From Bacillota bacterium (GTDB lineage Bacteria; Bacillota_I; Bacilli_A; RF39; UBA660): a DNA stretch of 10,517 nt. Under the pieces are notes generated by a model. The model was not told the origin of the DNA, searched no databases, and saw nothing but the letters and a program-made list of their open reading frames with translations. The DNA lies in contig DOEC01000016.1 of NCBI GenBank assembly GCA_003524085.1, positions 1 through 10,517 of the forward strand. Direction: 5' to 3'. Below are positions 1 to 6,989 of the stretch, piece by piece (position 1 is the first letter of the stretch; every line of letters begins with the position of its first letter). The position numbers and the translations under genes are program-made.

Positions 1-102
1 TTATTCTATCCATTTTATTGCACATGAAAAACCATTAAGATTAATTATTATTCTTAATATACCCCCCCCCATACTAGGTTTTACAGTATTTTTTGTTTCC
101 AT
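1..102 (-). CDS. Small ORF, 33 residues, unknown peptide
   Basis: I do not recognise this peptide. The ATG at 102-100 is preceded by AAAGGAGAG (109-117) at a spacing of 6 bases, as good a ribosome binding site as any in the window, and the frame closes with TAA at positions 3-1. The product has a polar N-terminus (METKNTVKPS), then M-G-G-G at residues 11-14, a hydrophobic stretch ILRIIINL (15-22), and the tail NGFSCAIKWIE with one Cys at 27. The Gly codons come from a run of nine G (62-70), remarkable in DNA this AT-rich. A promoter-like pair lies upstream (165-193), after the terminator of the HD gene. It could be a secreted or modified peptide precursor, a leader peptide for a gene beyond the left edge, or chance. 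The start signals favour real translation; function is open. Confidence 0.5.
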   Translation of the reverse strand: METKNTVKPSMGGGILRIIINLNGFSCAIKWIE

Positions 103-164
103 GTGTATCTCTCCTTTGTTTTTTTAAGCTTGAGATTTTTTGTTACTCTCGCTATTACAAGATA

Positions 165-193
165 ATAATATCAAAAAAAGATACTTTTTTCAA
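165..193 (-). promoter_or_regulatory. Putative sigma-A promoter for the small ORF
   Basis: On the minus strand, TTGAAA (193-188), a 17-base spacer and TATTAT (170-165) make a good -35/-10 pair. Transcription would start near 158, giving a leader of about 55 bases before the ATG at 102. The -35 box lies inside the terminator hairpin of the upstream HD gene, so the two signals share sequence. Inferred from motif match only. Confidence 0.45.
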
Positions 194-201
194 GTACCTT
201 T
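173..201 (-). terminator. Intrinsic terminator after the HD-domain gene
   Basis: Minus-strand RNA forms a 10-bp stem, AAAGGUACUU (201-192) with AAGUAUCUUU (186-177), containing one G-U pair and a GAAAA loop, followed by a run of U (179-173). It starts at the last base of the stop codon, so it closes the lemA/DUF2207/HD transcription unit. Confidence 0.8.
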
Positions 202-770
202 TAGCATATTATTTCGTTATTTTCATCAAAGTTTATATTTATAAACTTTTGAGCAGCTAAGTAGTCACACATATGGACAAATCTTTGATATTTAGTTTTT
301 GGTTTTTGTAATACTTCATTACCGTTAAAGTCAGTATTCCACTGTCCCATATGAGTTTCTATCATACTACATACTAAGTTAACTTCTTCTTCTGTTAAAG
401 TAGTTTCTTTTTTATTGTCTTTTATAAGCTTACTTGCTAAAAGTGGATGCTCTATTTTTGTATATCTTTCTTCAGGTATTCCACGTTTTACCGTGTCATG
501 CATTATTAATGCAAGTATTATTAAGTCTTTCTCATCTTTTGTAAACTTATATCCAATAGTGTCATTATTTAATAATGTATTAGCTATTTTTACTGCAGCT
601 TTAGTGTGCCTTAAAAGTCCACCTTCGCCTTGACTGAATGCAGGATGGTATTTGCCTGTAGAACTAGCAGCCTCTTTATAGAAGTAATCAGGTATTTTAC
701 TAATTAATACTTCCATACTACTTCTAATTCTATCATTTTTGATATAGTTAAGTTCTGTATTAAAAACCAC
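201..770 (-). CDS. HD-domain metal-dependent phosphohydrolase, 189 residues
   Basis: Soluble HD-superfamily protein. Numbering from the GTG start, the visible ligands are H55 in GGLLRHT, the H91-D92 doublet followed by TVK, H108 in EHP, H140 in ETHMGQW and D169 in CDYLA: the H...HD...H...H...D pattern of metal-dependent phosphohydrolases and phosphodiesterases. The segment AASSTGKYHPAF before the first ligand is, from memory, typical of a Clostridia/Bacilli family of about 190 residues. The GGLLRHT motif also resembles the HD part of the exoribonuclease YhaM, but no OB-fold is present. The substrate cannot be read from the sequence. I chose GTG at 770-768, which has GGAGG at 779-783 eight bases upstream. 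The longer frame from ATG 836 only retranslates the glycine-rich DUF2207 tail, and the internal ATG at 716-714 has no ribosome binding site. The gene overlaps DUF2207 by 11 bases, implying coupled translation. Confidence 0.9.
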   Translation of the reverse strand: MVFNTELNYIKNDRIRSSMEVLISKIPDYFYKEAASSTGKYHPAFSQGEGGLLRHTKAAVKIANTLLNNDTIGYKFTKDEKDLIILALIMHDTVKRGIPEERYTKIEHPLLASKLIKDNKKETTLTEEEVNLVCSMIETHMGQWNTDFNGNEVLQKPKTKYQRFVHMCDYLAAQKFININFDENNEIIC

Positions 771-2682
771 GGCCGCCACCTCCGCCTCCGCCGAAGCCTC
801 CACCAGAAGAAAATCCTCCGCCGAAACCACTTCCACTTGAACTAGAGCTTTCAGCTATTTTAGACGCTACTTCAGAATGTGCTGTAGAAATTGACGAGTG
901 TACTGTTCTATTTATATTGCTATTTAAACTACTCCATAAGTAATAATCAAATACAAAATCTCTATTAGTGTAATCATTTGGATACATTTCATTAAACTTT
1001 ATTTTCATAGTCTTACCTACTTTATCTGCAAGACCAAATATATTAGCATATACTAAGTATCTTTCCCACAACTTAATTTCAGGAAGTTCTTTTTCATCAA
1101 ATCTACCAAAATCTTTTAAAAATCTTTCAAAAGCTTTCCATTTATTATAGTCTAAGTTACCTCTTATAGTTCTTTTGTTAAAGCTAACTAAATATATTAT
1201 ATAAACTATTGTACTAATTATAACTATAAATGCAAGTAAGTTAAACATACCTAGTTTTATATCTAAATAAAGTATTAATATACTTACTAAGGCATATAGT
1301 GAAAACTTAAGTTTAACACTTCTATTATTTTCATAGAAGTTTAATTTTTCACTTTCATTAGTAACAATACTTTTCCAAGTATCAAAACCTTTTAAGAATG
1401 GACTAGTTGTACCATTAACTTCTTTAGCATATTTTTTTATATCTTTTAAAGTAACCATATTATTACTTCCAGCTTTATTAAAAAGTATATCCATTACTTT
1501 CTTTTCGCCCTCATTTAACTCACTTTCGTCTACTGTAGTTCTAGTAAATTTATAGTCTTTCTTATCTAACTTTTCAAAACTAATTTTTTTCTTATATATT
1601 AGATTTAATATACTAGTAGAAAAACCTTTTTCAGTTATCTTTTTATCATATAGGTATTCAATTGCTGTTACATCATAGTCATCTATAAACTCTCTATTGT
1701 ATTCCATATCAAAAGAACGCTTTCTTTCTTTATCATACTTAATATATAAATAAACTATTATTAATAGTAAAATTAATAAATAAGTCCCACTTAAAGCATA
1801 TGTTCCATACACTAATATTTTAGCAGTTTTTCTTTGTTTATTAGCATCATCAGCTCTTACTTGTTCCACTTCAAGTATTTTGTCTAACGCATCAACCTTA
1901 CTTTTCTTTAAGAATGGATGGTCTACCATAATTAAACTTTTATCAAAAACCATTCTCATATCTACTGGAGTATTCTTACTTAAGTCTTCAATTTTTAAGT
2001 ATCCTCCATAATATTTAGTAGCTCCGTCTACTTCGTCTACTATTCTACTAACTTCTCCACTTAGTGGACCATGTGCCCATACTCTTGTTTCTGTAGTAGT
2101 TGCCTGTGGTAAAGTAACTCTTAATTGGTACCTTCCTATATCATCATCAAACCCATTACCTATAAAACTTAAATACAACTCTGCTACATCATTATGTAGT
2201 ACTACTGTATTACCTAAAGTATATTCTATATAAAAGTATGTACTAGAATTAACTGTTTCATTATACATCTTTATACTTTTGCCATTTGTAATATCACTGA
2301 TAGTATAGCATCCACGATTATTAGTGCATTCACTAAATTCAGTCACTTCACTATTAAATGCATCAAAACTTAACTCTCCATTATAGTTTATACTACCAAC
2401 TTTTATATTGTCTATTCCAGTTGGGTTATATATACTACTTCCTTCAAAACTAGAAGTATCTCCTGTAAAGTCTCCTAATCTATCATTTTTATAAATTAAG
2501 TCTCTTATATAACCATTATAACTACCAGTACTCTTGATAATCTCTCTTACTTTTAAGTTTCCACTTATATCAATACTAGCATCTACTATATAATCATCTA
2601 TTTTATAATTAACATTACTTACTGCATAGTTAATACTTATAAATGAAAACAAACTTATTATTAAAACCAATATTTTTTTCAT
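760..2682 (-). CDS. DUF2207 family membrane protein, 640 residues
   Basis: Predicted envelope protein of the DUF2207 (YciQ-like) family; molecular function unknown. Order: signal peptide at 1-20 (KK, then a hydrophobic core ending NYA); extracytoplasmic beta-rich domain to about 285, with Cys 119 and 125 that could form a disulfide; transmembrane helix about 287-315 followed by basic KYDKERKR; cytoplasmic region with winged-helix-like character about 335-455; two close helices 459-477 and 479-500; and a conserved segment 513-560 (KWKAFERFLKDFG, then LWERYLVYANIFG). The tail is Ser/Gly-rich and ends in GGGGGGGRGF, a typical ending of this family. The ATG follows AAGGAGG (2687-2693) at a spacing of 4. 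It sits 39 bases after lemA, the usual partner, suggesting joint action at the membrane. A terminator-like hairpin separates the two, so this gene is probably expressed less than lemA. Confidence 0.93.
   Translation of the reverse strand: MKKILVLIISLFSFISINYAVSNVNYKIDDYIVDASIDISGNLKVREIIKSTGSYNGYIRDLIYKNDRLGDFTGDTSSFEGSSIYNPTGIDNIKVGSINYNGELSFDAFNSEVTEFSECTNNRGCYTISDITNGKSIKMYNETVNSSTYFYIEYTLGNTVVLHNDVAELYLSFIGNGFDDDIGRYQLRVTLPQATTTETRVWAHGPLSGEVSRIVDEVDGATKYYGGYLKIEDLSKNTPVDMRMVFDKSLIMVDHPFLKKSKVDALDKILEVEQVRADDANKQRKTAKILVYGTYALSGTYLLILLLIIVYLYIKYDKERKRSFDMEYNREFIDDYDVTAIEYLYDKKITEKGFSTSILNLIYKKKISFEKLDKKDYKFTRTTVDESELNEGEKKVMDILFNKAGSNNMVTLKDIKKYAKEVNGTTSPFLKGFDTWKSIVTNESEKLNFYENNRSVKLKFSLYALVSILILYLDIKLGMFNLLAFIVIISTIVYIIYLVSFNKRTIRGNLDYNKWKAFERFLKDFGRFDEKELPEIKLWERYLVYANIFGLADKVGKTMKIKFNEMYPNDYTNRDFVFDYYLWSSLNSNINRTVHSSISTAHSEVASKIAESSSSSGSGFGGGFSSGGGFGGGGGGGRGF
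776..783 (-). promoter_or_regulatory. Ribosome binding site embedded in DUF2207 glycine codons
   Basis: The minus-strand sequence GGAGGTGG sits 5-8 bases before the GTG at 770 and is read at the same time as Gly codons of the DUF2207 tail. It decides the start of the HD gene and rejects the longer frame. Ribosomes ending DUF2207 at 760 are positioned to reinitiate. Confidence 0.65.
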
Positions 2683-2693
2683 AAATCCTCCTT

Positions 2694-2723
2694 AAAAGAA
2701 AAAAGCTTACATTTAGTAAGCTT
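2694..2723 (-). terminator. Terminator or attenuator between lemA and DUF2207
   Basis: The minus strand has AAGCTTAC (2723-2716), loop TAAAT, and GTAAGCTT (2710-2703): a perfect 8-bp stem followed by TTTTCTTTT. It begins within the lemA stop codon and ends just before the DUF2207 ribosome binding site. With no other promoter visible in the 39-base gap, partial readthrough is the simplest explanation for DUF2207 expression. Confidence 0.75.
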
Positions 2724-3273
2724 AAAACTGTACTTTTGGAGCAACTTTAGCTTCAGTTTCTGCTTCAAAGAATGCTTCCTTTTTAAATCCAAATATTTTA
2801 GCAACTAAATTTGAAGGAAATAATTCAACTTTATTATTTAAAGATAAAACTGTATCATTATAAAATTGTCTAGCACTAGATATTTTATCTTCTGTTTCTT
2901 CAAGATTACTTTGAAGTTTTAAGAAACTTGTATCAGCTTTTAATTCAGGATAACTCTCACTTAATGCAAATAATTGTCTAATAGCGCCAGTTAACTCATT
3001 ATTAGCTTTCATTTCATCTTCTTTTGTACCTGCTACAGTAAATTTATTTCTTGCTTCAATTACTCCTTTCAAAGTATCACTTTCATGTTTTGCATACCCT
3101 TTAACAGTTTCAACTATATTAGGTATTAAGTCAAATCTCCTTTTTAATTGTACTTCAATTTGTGCCCATTGGTCTTTTACTCTATTTCTTAATTTAATTA
3201 AAGTATTGTATATACTAATTACATAAAGAATGATTAAAAACACAACTATTCCCACAATTATCCATGGATTCAT
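2722..3273 (-). CDS. lemA: LemA family protein
   Basis: LemA family membrane-anchored coiled-helical protein, 183 residues, the usual length. One N-terminal transmembrane helix (about 3-24, WIIVGIVVFLIILYVISIYN) is followed by the hallmark N-L/R-V-DQWAQIEVQLKRRFDLIPNIV (about 29-54) and then long charged helices: VKGYAKHES, RNKF at 76-79, and the conserved ALSESYPELKAD and FLKLQSNLEETEDKISSARQFYND. The helical bundle probably lies outside the membrane, as known for family members. The ATG has AAAGGTGG at 3281-3288 with a spacing of 7. It is 49 bases after pheT, with a possible promoter in the gap. The DUF2207 gene immediately downstream is a frequent genomic partner; the biochemical role of the pair is not established. 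The identification is secure. Confidence 0.95.
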   Translation of the reverse strand: MNPWIIVGIVVFLIILYVISIYNTLIKLRNRVKDQWAQIEVQLKRRFDLIPNIVETVKGYAKHESDTLKGVIEARNKFTVAGTKEDEMKANNELTGAIRQLFALSESYPELKADTSFLKLQSNLEETEDKISSARQFYNDTVLSLNNKVELFPSNLVAKIFGFKKEAFFEAETEAKVAPKVQF

Positions 3274-3296
3274 ATCATTACCACCTTTCCTATTTA

Positions 3297-3325
3297 ATTA
3301 TACAATAAATATTTTTATTTATCTA
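3297..3325 (-). promoter_or_regulatory. Possible promoter for lemA
   Basis: A perfect -10 box TATAAT (3302-3297) lies 17 bases from a weak -35 TAGATA (3325-3320), inside the pheT/lemA gap. It would give a leader of roughly 17 bases before lemA. The -35 matches at only four of six positions, and any AT-rich gap yields -10-like boxes, so confidence is low. Confidence 0.35.
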
Positions 3326-5680
3326 CATATTTTTTAGTTTTGCATTATATTTTACAGTAATTCCATTAATAATATTATTAAATGAAGCCATAACTTCTTC
3401 TTCAGTCAAAGTTCTCTCTTCACTCATATAGTTAAGAGTAAATGTTAAACTCTTTTCTTTACCCATAATATACTCGTCATACGCTACTACTTCTGTAAGT
3501 GTTTTACCACCAAGTTTTCTAATATCCTTAATAATATTATCACTTACTACAACATCACTAAATATAAACGATATATCTTTTTTAATACTAGGATATTTAC
3601 TTAATTCTTTAAACTTAATCTTACCAGCTTTAACACTTCTTAATGTACTTAAGTTAATTTCACATACATACAAGTCTTCTTTGTTTACTAGTGGATGTAC
3701 TTTACCAATAAATCCAACGTTTAACCCATTTAGTATTATATTTGCACTCATATATGGATGCATTTCTTTAATAGTCACGTCACTTACAAATGAGTATCTT
3801 CCTTTATAGCCAAGGTAATCTAGTAAAGACTCTACTACACCTTTTAAATAGTAGAAATCTATTTTAACACTAGTATTAATTCCAGTAATAAATTCTCCAC
3901 TCATAAGTATTGCTAGTTTACTTGTTTCAACATAGTCATTTTCCACTTTAGAATAACATGAACCTATTTCAAATATGCTTACATTTTTGATGTTTCTTGC
4001 TTTATTATATTCATAAACATTAATTAAAGACGAGATTAAACTATTTCTTAAAGTACTTCTTTCGCTATTTAAAGGTTCCATTACTTCAACTGGAGTAAAT
4101 TCTTCACTTACAAATTTATTAATGTCTTTTTTATTAATAAGGCTATATGTAATAGTTTCATTTAGTCCCATATCACTTAATTTAGTCTTAATAATTCTAT
4201 CATAGTTATCATACTTACTTCTTCCATTGTTAGTGCTAGGTAGTGTAATAGGTACTTCATCTACCCCATATATTCTACCAATTTCTTCTATTATATCTTC
4301 TTTTATTGACACATCTAATCTTCTACTAGGTACGATTATATCAAACTCATCGTTATTAATGTTTACACTAAATTTAAGCTTATTTAATACATTTACAACG
4401 TCTTCTTTAGTAAGACAAAGACCTAGAACACTATTAATTTTTTCTAACGAGATTAGCACGTGTTTTTCACTTTTATCTACTTTATCATAGATTATTAATC
4501 CTTCACTAACTGTACCACCAGCAAGAGTTGAAAGAAGTTCTTTGCTTCTATTGATAGCTAAATATGTTCTTTTATAGTCAAGCCCTTTTTCAAATCTACT
4601 AGAAGCTTCACTTCTTAATATTCTTTTAGCTGTTTTTCTAATAATACCAGGAGTAAATATTGCACTTTCTATAAGGATATTTTTAGTGTCCTTTGTTACC
4701 TCAGTAGAAAGTCCACCCATCACACCTGCTAGTCCAATTGGGCCACTTTCATTATATATTACTATATCGTTTGTTGTTAGTTCTCTATCAGTTTTATCTA
4801 ATGTAGTTAGCACTTCTTCATTATTAGCCATTCTAACACCTATTAACTTACCTACTTTATCAGCATCATAAAAATGAAGTGGTTGACCAGTTTCAAGCAT
4901 TACATAGTTACTTATATCTACTACGTTGTTAATTGGTCTTATACCAGAAGCTATTAAAGCATTTTTAATATAGTCAGGACTTTCCTTAATAGTGACATTA
5001 TTAACTCTTCCTAATAAATATAATGAACAATTATCAGTATCAACACTCAAGTTAACGTCGCAAAGAAAGGTATCTTTAACACTTTCATATACTGGTGTTG
5101 GTTCATTTACAGGTTTATCATAAACTGCCCCTAGCTCATAAGCCAAGCCTATCATGCTAAGTAAGTCACTTCTATTTGCAGTTAGTTCAAAATCTACTAT
5201 CTCGTCATCTAAACCAAGATACTCTAAAGCATCCATTCCAACAGGCGCGTCACTTGGTAGTTCGTGTATTCCATTTATGTCCATTTCGTTTAAAAACTTC
5301 TTGTCAAGCCCTAGTTCTTCTAAACTACAGCACATTCCGTTACTTATTGCCCCTCTTATAACACCTTTTTTAATTGTGCCACCAGGCAACACTGCTCCAT
5401 CTTTTGCAACAATTACTTTTAAACCTTTTCTCATATTAGGTGCACCACACACTATATCAAGCACTTCATCTCCAACATCAATTTTACAAACGTGTAAATG
5501 ATCACTATCTGGGTGCATTTCACACTCTAAAACGTGTCCAACAACTAAGTTAGTTGCATTAACTAGTTTTCCAGCATAGTCATACTCATTTCCTACACGT
5601 GTCATATCTTCAGCAATAGTTTTTATATCAATACTTTTAACATCAATATAATTACTTACAAACTTTTTACTTAATATCAT
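3323..5680 (-). CDS. pheT: Phenylalanine--tRNA ligase, beta subunit
   Basis: Beta chain of the cytoplasmic alpha2-beta2 PheRS, which charges tRNA-Phe with phenylalanine. It has 785 residues, close to the usual ~800. Domains in order: N-terminal lead; EMAP/OB-type tRNA-binding domain about 40-150 (HPDSDHLHVCKIDVG, VCGAPNMRKGLKV); B3/B4 editing region about 210-385, with GLAGVMGG at 317-323 and SRFEKGLD at 361-368; B5 domain about 405-475, with EDIIEEIGRIYG; a catalytic-like but inactive core about 485-680; and the C-terminal FDX-ACB anticodon-binding domain about 693-785, starting LSKYPSIKKDISF. All expected parts are present with no break. The ATG overlaps the pheS stop by one base (TAATG), with AAAGGAG at 5689-5695 inside pheS, so translation is coupled for equal subunit supply. 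The stop is TAG. Confidence 0.98.
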   Translation of the reverse strand: MILSKKFVSNYIDVKSIDIKTIAEDMTRVGNEYDYAGKLVNATNLVVGHVLECEMHPDSDHLHVCKIDVGDEVLDIVCGAPNMRKGLKVIVAKDGAVLPGGTIKKGVIRGAISNGMCCSLEELGLDKKFLNEMDINGIHELPSDAPVGMDALEYLGLDDEIVDFELTANRSDLLSMIGLAYELGAVYDKPVNEPTPVYESVKDTFLCDVNLSVDTDNCSLYLLGRVNNVTIKESPDYIKNALIASGIRPINNVVDISNYVMLETGQPLHFYDADKVGKLIGVRMANNEEVLTTLDKTDRELTTNDIVIYNESGPIGLAGVMGGLSTEVTKDTKNILIESAIFTPGIIRKTAKRILRSEASSRFEKGLDYKRTYLAINRSKELLSTLAGGTVSEGLIIYDKVDKSEKHVLISLEKINSVLGLCLTKEDVVNVLNKLKFSVNINNDEFDIIVPSRRLDVSIKEDIIEEIGRIYGVDEVPITLPSTNNGRSKYDNYDRIIKTKLSDMGLNETITYSLINKKDINKFVSEEFTPVEVMEPLNSERSTLRNSLISSLINVYEYNKARNIKNVSIFEIGSCYSKVENDYVETSKLAILMSGEFITGINTSVKIDFYYLKGVVESLLDYLGYKGRYSFVSDVTIKEMHPYMSANIILNGLNVGFIGKVHPLVNKEDLYVCEINLSTLRSVKAGKIKFKELSKYPSIKKDISFIFSDVVVSDNIIKDIRKLGGKTLTEVVAYDEYIMGKEKSLTFTLNYMSEERTLTEEEVMASFNNIINGITVKYNAKLKNM

Positions 5681-6723
5681 TATTTAGTCTCCTTTCTATT
5701 AAAAGTATTTAATAGTCTTATATCATTTGTATAAATATTTCTTAAGTCAGTTATACCATACTTAAACATTGCAAGTCTATCAAGCCCTACACCAAAAGCA
5801 AAGCCTGTATAAACTTCAGGGTCATATCCACACATTCTAAGTACATTTGGATGAACCATTCCTGAACCAAGTATTTCTATCCAACCAATATTTTTACATA
5901 ATGAGCATCCTTTACCACCACATTTAAAGCAAGTTACATCTACTTCATAAGATGGTTCAGTAAATCCAAAATAACTAGGTCTAAATCTAATATTAGTGTT
6001 TTCACCAAGCATTCCTTTAGCCATTTCTAATAGTGTACCTTTTAAATCACTTAGGCTAATATTTTTGTCTACTACAAGAGCTTCTAACTGCATGAATTGA
6101 TGTGAATGAGTAGCGTCATCATCATCTCTTCTATAAACTTTACCAGGACAAATCATTTTAATTGGAGTTTTATGGGTATTTGCAAGCATTGTTCTTACCT
6201 GTACACTACTAGTTTGACTACGAAGTAACATATCTTCAGTTATATAGAAAGTATCTTGCATATCTCTTGCTGGATGGTCTTTTGGAATATTTAATTTTTC
6301 AAAACAGTTTACATCTGTTTCAATTTCAGGCCCAGTTACAACATCATAACCCATACTAACAAACAAGTCTTCTAAGTCATTTCTTACTAAAGTTAATGGA
6401 TGCATACTACCAGACTTAACTTTTTTACCAGGTAAAGTAACATCAATTCTCTCACTTTCTAACTTCTTGTTTAATTCTTCTGTACTTAAATTCTCGTATT
6501 TCTCTTCAAACAAGCTATTAAAGTTATTTCTAAACTCGTTAGTTAAAACTCCTACACTTTTCTTTAAATCATTACTCATAGTACCAATACTTTTCATAAT
6601 TTCTGTAAATTCACTTTGTTTACCAAAATATTTACTTTTAATTAAGTTTAACTCGTCTATTTTTTTACTACTTTCAATTTCTTTTCTAGCATTTTCAAGT
6701 AAATTACTTAATTTTTCTTTCAT
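5680..6723 (-). CDS. pheS: Phenylalanine--tRNA ligase, alpha subunit
   Basis: Catalytic chain of PheRS (class II), 347 residues, the standard length. An N-terminal coiled-coil arm (about 1-90) that contacts tRNA is followed by motif 1 around SGSMHPLTLV (104-113), DTFYI and LLRSQTSSVQVRTM (157-179), motif 2 VYRRDDDDATHSHQFMQLEALVV (196-218), a Cys-containing insert CFKCGGKGCSLC (265-276), and motif 3 FAFGVGLDRLAMFKYGI (308-324). One small oddity: the usual Gly after the glutamate of motif 2 (commonly QxEGLV) is Ala here (QLEALVV). The ATG has AAAGGGTG (6729-6736) 5 bases upstream. The gene is preceded by its own T-box leader and promoter and is followed without a gap by pheT. Confidence 0.98.
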   Translation of the reverse strand: MKEKLSNLLENARKEIESSKKIDELNLIKSKYFGKQSEFTEIMKSIGTMSNDLKKSVGVLTNEFRNNFNSLFEEKYENLSTEELNKKLESERIDVTLPGKKVKSGSMHPLTLVRNDLEDLFVSMGYDVVTGPEIETDVNCFEKLNIPKDHPARDMQDTFYITEDMLLRSQTSSVQVRTMLANTHKTPIKMICPGKVYRRDDDDATHSHQFMQLEALVVDKNISLSDLKGTLLEMAKGMLGENTNIRFRPSYFGFTEPSYEVDVTCFKCGGKGCSLCKNIGWIEILGSGMVHPNVLRMCGYDPEVYTGFAFGVGLDRLAMFKYGITDLRNIYTNDIRLLNTFNRKETK

Positions 6724-6737
6724 ATTATCACCCTTTC

Positions 6738-6801
6738 AAAATAAAAAACTTCATGACTTAAGGACTACAAACTGCAGCGGTACCACCTTAATTCATAAAG
6801 T
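6738..6801 (-). terminator. Regulated terminator of the T-box leader
   Basis: ACUUUAUGAAUUAAGG (6801-6786) pairs with CCUUAAGUCAUGAAGU (6763-6748), with one G-U pair and one A-G mismatch, followed by UUUUUU and, after one A, UUUU (6748-6738). AAGG and CCUU are also the outer helix of the antiterminator, so the two folds exclude each other, as the T-box mechanism needs. Confidence 0.88.
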
Positions 6802-6944
6802 TAATTTATGCTTCTCTTAAGTTAACGCCTTTATTACGCTCTTTTATATAATGGAAAACGAACTTTCATATATAACATTGTTAGTTTACACCTACCACTA
6901 ACTCTCTACAATTATAAATTATATACTACCTTTTTTCCTAAAAG
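6738..6944 (-). promoter_or_regulatory. T-box riboswitch, phenylalanine specific (pheST leader)
   Basis: The leader RNA senses uncharged tRNA-Phe and permits readthrough into pheST. Stem I is closed by CUUUUA (6944-6939) with UAAAAG (6846-6841) and GGAAAA (6938-6933) with UUUUCC (6858-6853). A middle helix UAUAUAA/UUAUAUA encloses the specifier loop, whose 3' side GAAAGUUCG carries the Phe codon UUC at 6862-6860. The distal part contains AGAGAGUUAGUGGUAGGUG. The T-box proper, AAGGUGGUACCGC (6789-6777), folds as the antiterminator: AAGG with CCUU (6763-6760), a seven-base bulge UGGUACC, then GCUGC/GUAGU with loop AGUUU. The bulge UGGU has U where it would pair with discriminator base A73, expected for tRNA-Phe. 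The segment 6840-6802 is the linker; I could not resolve its stem II/III folding. Confidence 0.94.
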
Positions 6945-6952
6945 ATACTTAT

Positions 6953-6981
6953 ATTTTAATACATTTAATTTAATTTTTCAA
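6953..6981 (-). promoter_or_regulatory. Promoter of the T-box/pheST operon
   Basis: TTGAAA (6981-6976), a 17-base spacer and TAAAAT (6958-6953) place the start of transcription near 6946, two bases before Stem I of the T-box. The fit between promoter and RNA structure supports it. The -35 box lies only 9 bases after the stop of the upstream gene, with no terminator between. Confidence 0.7.
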
Positions 6982-6989
6982 GTAGTAAA

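Noticed and set aside
415..633. Plus-strand open frames at 415-633, 4227-4490, 4686-4871, 5154-5501, 5176-5361, 6467-6820 and 10162-10359
   Set aside because: All except the end of 6467-6820 lie within strong minus-strand genes, are low-complexity Ser/Leu/Ile-rich antisense translations, and have no domain or credible start signals. The 6467-6820 frame runs antisense into the T-box leader.
771..836. Longer start for the HD protein at ATG 836
   Set aside because: Its first 22 codons are another frame of the glycine-rich DUF2207 tail and there is no ribosome binding site. The GTG at 770 has GGAGG and fits the family length.
3305..3322. AT-only 7-bp inverted repeat (ATAAATA/TATTTAT) after pheT as a terminator
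   Set aside because: The stem has no G-C pair and is not followed by a U-run on the minus strand; such repeats are expected by chance in this composition.
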